Part shown: positions 60,640 to 64,000 of the stretch, in pieces
Layout: each line of letters starts with the position of its first letter
How positions within the stretch are numbered: the stretch's first letter is position 1
NCBI GenBank assembly: GCA_034766995.1
Contig: CM068315.1
Location: 6,366,185 to 6,430,184, forward strand
DNA: 64,000 bases
Source of the DNA: Acanthacorydalis orientalis
Taxonomy: Eukaryota > Arthropoda > Insecta > Megaloptera > Corydalidae
Direction of reading: 5' to 3'
The notes under the pieces: generated by a model
The model's database searches: none
Told to the model about the DNA's origin: nothing
What the model saw: the letters and a program-made list of their open reading frames with translations, nothing else
Translations under genes and position numbers: made by a program

Positions 60640-62830
60640 CTTATACAAATGCTAAATTTTTTCGAATATAGAATTAAGAAAGTATTTTTTTAACGATAAT
60701 GAAATTGATATTATTTAAAATAGTTTTTTTTAAAAAAATGATGTTATTTTCATATCTCTTCATTAGTAATTATGAATTTTTAAATGTGAAATTTTATAAG
60801 CAGAATGATTTTTTAATTTAATTTCTTTATAAAATAATGTAATCATTCTTATTTATTGTAATGTTATTTTTAAGTGTTTCAATTCAATTTATTATTTTGA
60901 TATAAAATATCTGTTTTTAAGTAAATTGGTAATATCAGATTTTAGCTAAATTAAATAATTTTGATTATTTTTTGCTTTAAATAATAATTCTGTTTCTTAT
61001 CTCTGATTATAAGTAAATTAGTATTATTTAAATGCATGTCTTAAATATATTCAATTTCATGTTGTAATTTTAAATACTTTCTATTAGAAGTCAATTTATA
61101 GAATCTATACTAATCAGATGCCTTTTTCGTTTAAACATCGAATCGTATTTTTATTTTGTTAAATCGAAGTGTTCGTATTTAGTAGAAAAATTCATATTTA
61201 AATTGTTTTTAGTTGTTATTTTATATTAATACTATCGAGTGTATATGTATATATATATATATGTGTGTGCAAAGTTACGTACCTGTAAATGTACGTACAA
61301 TGTAAATGATTATTTCACATTTTTATTAATTTATATATCTATCGAAAATAGAAAAGTGATGCTGTTTACAATATCGGTAACTTTCGATGTGCGATATGCA
61401 ATACATATAATTGAAAAATAATTCGTCTTAGAGTATATGAATCGCTAAAAGCTGTCTTTCATCGGATGAATATTTAATGATATTTCCGTTTTATAATCGC
61501 AAAAGTTTTCAGAAGGTCGACATATTCAAACACCGTGAGATACGTGTGTTTTGAACGAGTGTTTGTGTCATCAGCTCGCTTAGCTCGAATCCGACATTTT
61601 TGTCTCATTTAATTATATCGGTCTAGGCCGTTTAGATTCGAATCATCTCGGGTAGGAGTAGATAGTTTAGCTCTAATGTGATATCAGGCAGGTTTCGAAT
61701 AGATCGTTTAGATACAGACTCGGGTAGGCTTATATCGTTAGCTACGTGTCGGGTAGGATAGGGCGGCAGTCGGAACGCCGGTGTGTCGTATGAATGTCGT
61801 GTATGTACGAATGTTACGTATGCTCGATTAACATCCGAGAAGTGGTAGTGCGAAGTTTTGAGATGTCATCTCGTCGGTGTTTAATAGATTTTCTGAAAAC
61901 TTTAATTCATGGTTGTTTTTATCATTACGGTAATATTAAAATAATGAATTTAAACCGCATATTTGCTTGTAATAAAGATTAATCGTTATAAATATGTATT
62001 TTTTCGCACATTGTTACGTTACCTCTAGCTATGTACTACTGTTATTTTTGTATCTGATCATGGTAATCGTTATATATTAATTTAATGATTATTTTAAAGT
62101 TTTTTAATCGGTGATAAATATTGTACACCGTAATATATCTTTTGCACCGTATATCCTTTGTCATCGAACAGTGTATATCGTAAGTAACCGAAACCGAGCA
62201 TATGTCATAACTTAAACTGACCGTGTGGTTATCGTAAGTAAATGAAACTATGTGAGTGACGAAAACGGACGGTGCGGTGCCGTAAGTAACCAAAACCGTG
62301 TAGATATTTTTGTACGAAACGCGATTACCTGACACCGATTAACAAAGTAACCGTAGTACGTTAAACCTTTCCGATTTATGTACTTAAAATAAAGAATAAG
62401 ATCGATATCGCAATGTTTTTCACTTATAATTCATACTGTATCGTTAGGCTTTATACATTCCTAATCGCAATAAGATTTACGAGCGTTTCTTAAATAAAAT
62501 ATCTTTCCGATTTCAAAATACATAAGCGTTTTACTCATATATGAATATGTATATGCGTAATGTGGTCGACGATTTATTTCCCGATAACTTGTATCGCTTC
62601 TGTTGTCCGATAACCGATCGTAATAAGCTCCCTGAGCGCGATACACAAGTGTATAAATCGTATCCGATTACGCATGCATATATATCGTAGTCGAGACTTA
62701 GACTCCGGCCGACACACACGATCTCTCGTCCGCAACCCTTATCCGACTTATAAGAAAATTTTCAGGGTGGTGGGGGCGGAGCACTGGCCAAATTACCAGG
62801 GCGTAACCGTCAGTCAGTCAGTCAAAAATA
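60640..62830. other. Unit tail, copy B
   Basis: Nearly identical to 45941-48138. A 1-2 bp difference (GCGAAGTTTTGAG against GCGAAATTTGAG in A) changes which frames are open, which argues against coding. The GTCA tandem has four units here and five in copy A. No gene seen. Confidence 0.7.
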
Positions 62831-63300
62831 AACGTTTTTCTTGCTTAAAATAGCCAAAATGTAAAAAAAATGACAAAAATTTCATACTGTTCGATGCGTA
62901 TTCTCATGTTCTATATCATAAGATAATAATAAATATCAAAAATAACTCAAAAAACCCCAAAAATCGCATTTTTTTGGATTTTGCGGATATGCTGATATGG
63001 CGGATACGCGGATATTGCGGATATGGCGGATACGGCGGATATCATATCCGCGGCGGATAACATATCCGCGGCGGATAACATATCCGCGGCGGATAACATA
63101 TCCGCGGCGGATATCATATCCGCCATATCCGCGTATCCGCATATCCGCAAAATCCAAAGAAATGCGATTTTGGGGGGTTTTTGAGTTATTTTTGGTATTT
63201 ATTATTATCTTATGATATAGAACATGAGAATACGCATCGAACAGTATGAAATTTTTGTAATTTTTTTTACATTTTGGATATTTTAAGCAAGAAAAACGTT
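62831..63300. repeat. Foldback (palindromic satellite), copy B
   Basis: Same arms as at 48139-48673, with a shorter core: five 18-bp units at 63037-63124 and extra GGATACGCGGATATTGCGG-type flanks. Total length is about 470 bp. Confidence 0.92.
63037..63124. repeat. 18-bp minisatellite, five units
   Basis: Units start at 63037, 63055, 63073, 63091 and 63109; three of five have the GGATAAC variant. Copy A has ten units. Confidence 0.95.
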
Positions 63301-64000
63301 TTTTTTGCGGATATTTCGCGGTTTTTGTAACTTTTTCGGTATCCATTATGAACCGATGTTATTTTTGTCTCATTTATGATATAGAACATTAAAATAGGCG
63401 TCGGATAGTATGAAATAGTTGCCACTTTTTTAACATTTTGGATATTTTAGGCATGAAAAAACCTTTAATTTCGCGAATTTTTCGCGGTTTTTGTGACTTT
63501 TTTGGTATCTATTATGAACTGATGTTAATTTTGACTCATGTATGATATAGTATATTAAAATACGCATCGGATAGTATGAAATAGTTGCCATTTTTATAGC
63601 ATTTTGGATCTTTTGGCCATGAAAAAACCTTTATTTTTGTTAATTTTTCGCGTTTTTTGTGACTTTTTCGGTATCTATTATAAACCGATGTCAATTTTGA
63701 CTCAAGTATGAAATAGAACATTAAATAACGCATAGAACAGTATGAAATAGTTGCTAGTTTTATAACATTTTGGGTATTTTATGAAGGAAAAACTGTAATT
63801 TTTGCTGATTTTTTGCGGTTTTTTATGATATTTCTGACATTTATTACGGACAGATATTAATTTAGTCTAGAAATATACATAAAGCATTAAAAGACGAATC
63901 GACCAGTATTAATTAGTTGCCAAATTATCCTACATATCCACAAAATAAGCATTATCCGTAATATCCACCATATACGAAATATCCGCATTATCCGCAATAT
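63295..64000. repeat. About 165-bp repeat and left arm of second foldback, copy B
   Basis: Follows 48668-49370 closely, with a few single-base homopolymer differences (for example GAAAAAACC against GAAAAACC). The window ends inside the spacer-proximal part of the second foldback, so the 158-bp and 42-bp arrays of this copy, if present, lie beyond 64000. Confidence 0.85.

Noticed and set aside
61794..61982. 62-codon plus-strand frame in copy B
   Set aside because: Open only because of a small indel relative to copy A (GCGAAGTTTTGAG against GCGAAATTTGAG), and so not conserved.

Overview
The window reads as eukaryotic, very AT-rich, almost gene-free repetitive DNA. An insect source is likely: there is an RTE-clade LINE of the kind common in arthropods, mariner-like transposase debris, abundant (AT)n and (CA)n microsatellites, and satellite DNA that is not CpG-depleted. 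The order cannot be fixed from sequence alone. No conventional intact host gene was found.

Layout. 1-3530 is AT-rich spacer with one possible short exon, a possible promoter/leader and one copy of a small dispersed repeat. 3530-5243 is a stack of three decayed tandem repeats (units about 177, 80 and 151 bp). 5244-26362 is a single-orientation array of about 136 copies of a 155-bp satellite with nested higher-order structure. 26363-28445 is spacer with a 67-codon acidic ORF, a MITE-like repeat, a short palindrome and long AT runs. 28446-31180 is a minus-strand RTE LINE, 5'-truncated inside its endonuclease but with a 916-codon open frame. 31213-33400 holds microsatellites and two head-to-head mariner remnants.

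33408-64000 is a nested duplication. A unit of about 5.7-6.9 kb occurs twice (A1 33408-39080, A2 39081-45940), followed by a CpG-richer tail with foldback satellites (45941-51400). After a 100-N gap (51401-51500) the arrangement restarts: B1 (partial) 51501-53757, B2 53758-60639, tail 60640-64000. The A-to-B offset is about 14.68-14.70 kb and the copies are nearly identical, so this is either a recent large tandem duplication or two haplotypes joined end to end. Each complete unit carries four exon-like segments with splice-like borders, now a decayed multicopy pseudogene or gene fragment.

The most notable structures are the higher-order 155-bp array, the 535-bp foldback with a self-complementary 18-bp minisatellite core that varies in copy number between the two copies, and the G-rich 42-bp minisatellite running into the assembly gap. 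The whole fits pericentromeric-type or other heterochromatin built by repeated unequal exchange. That placement is inference.
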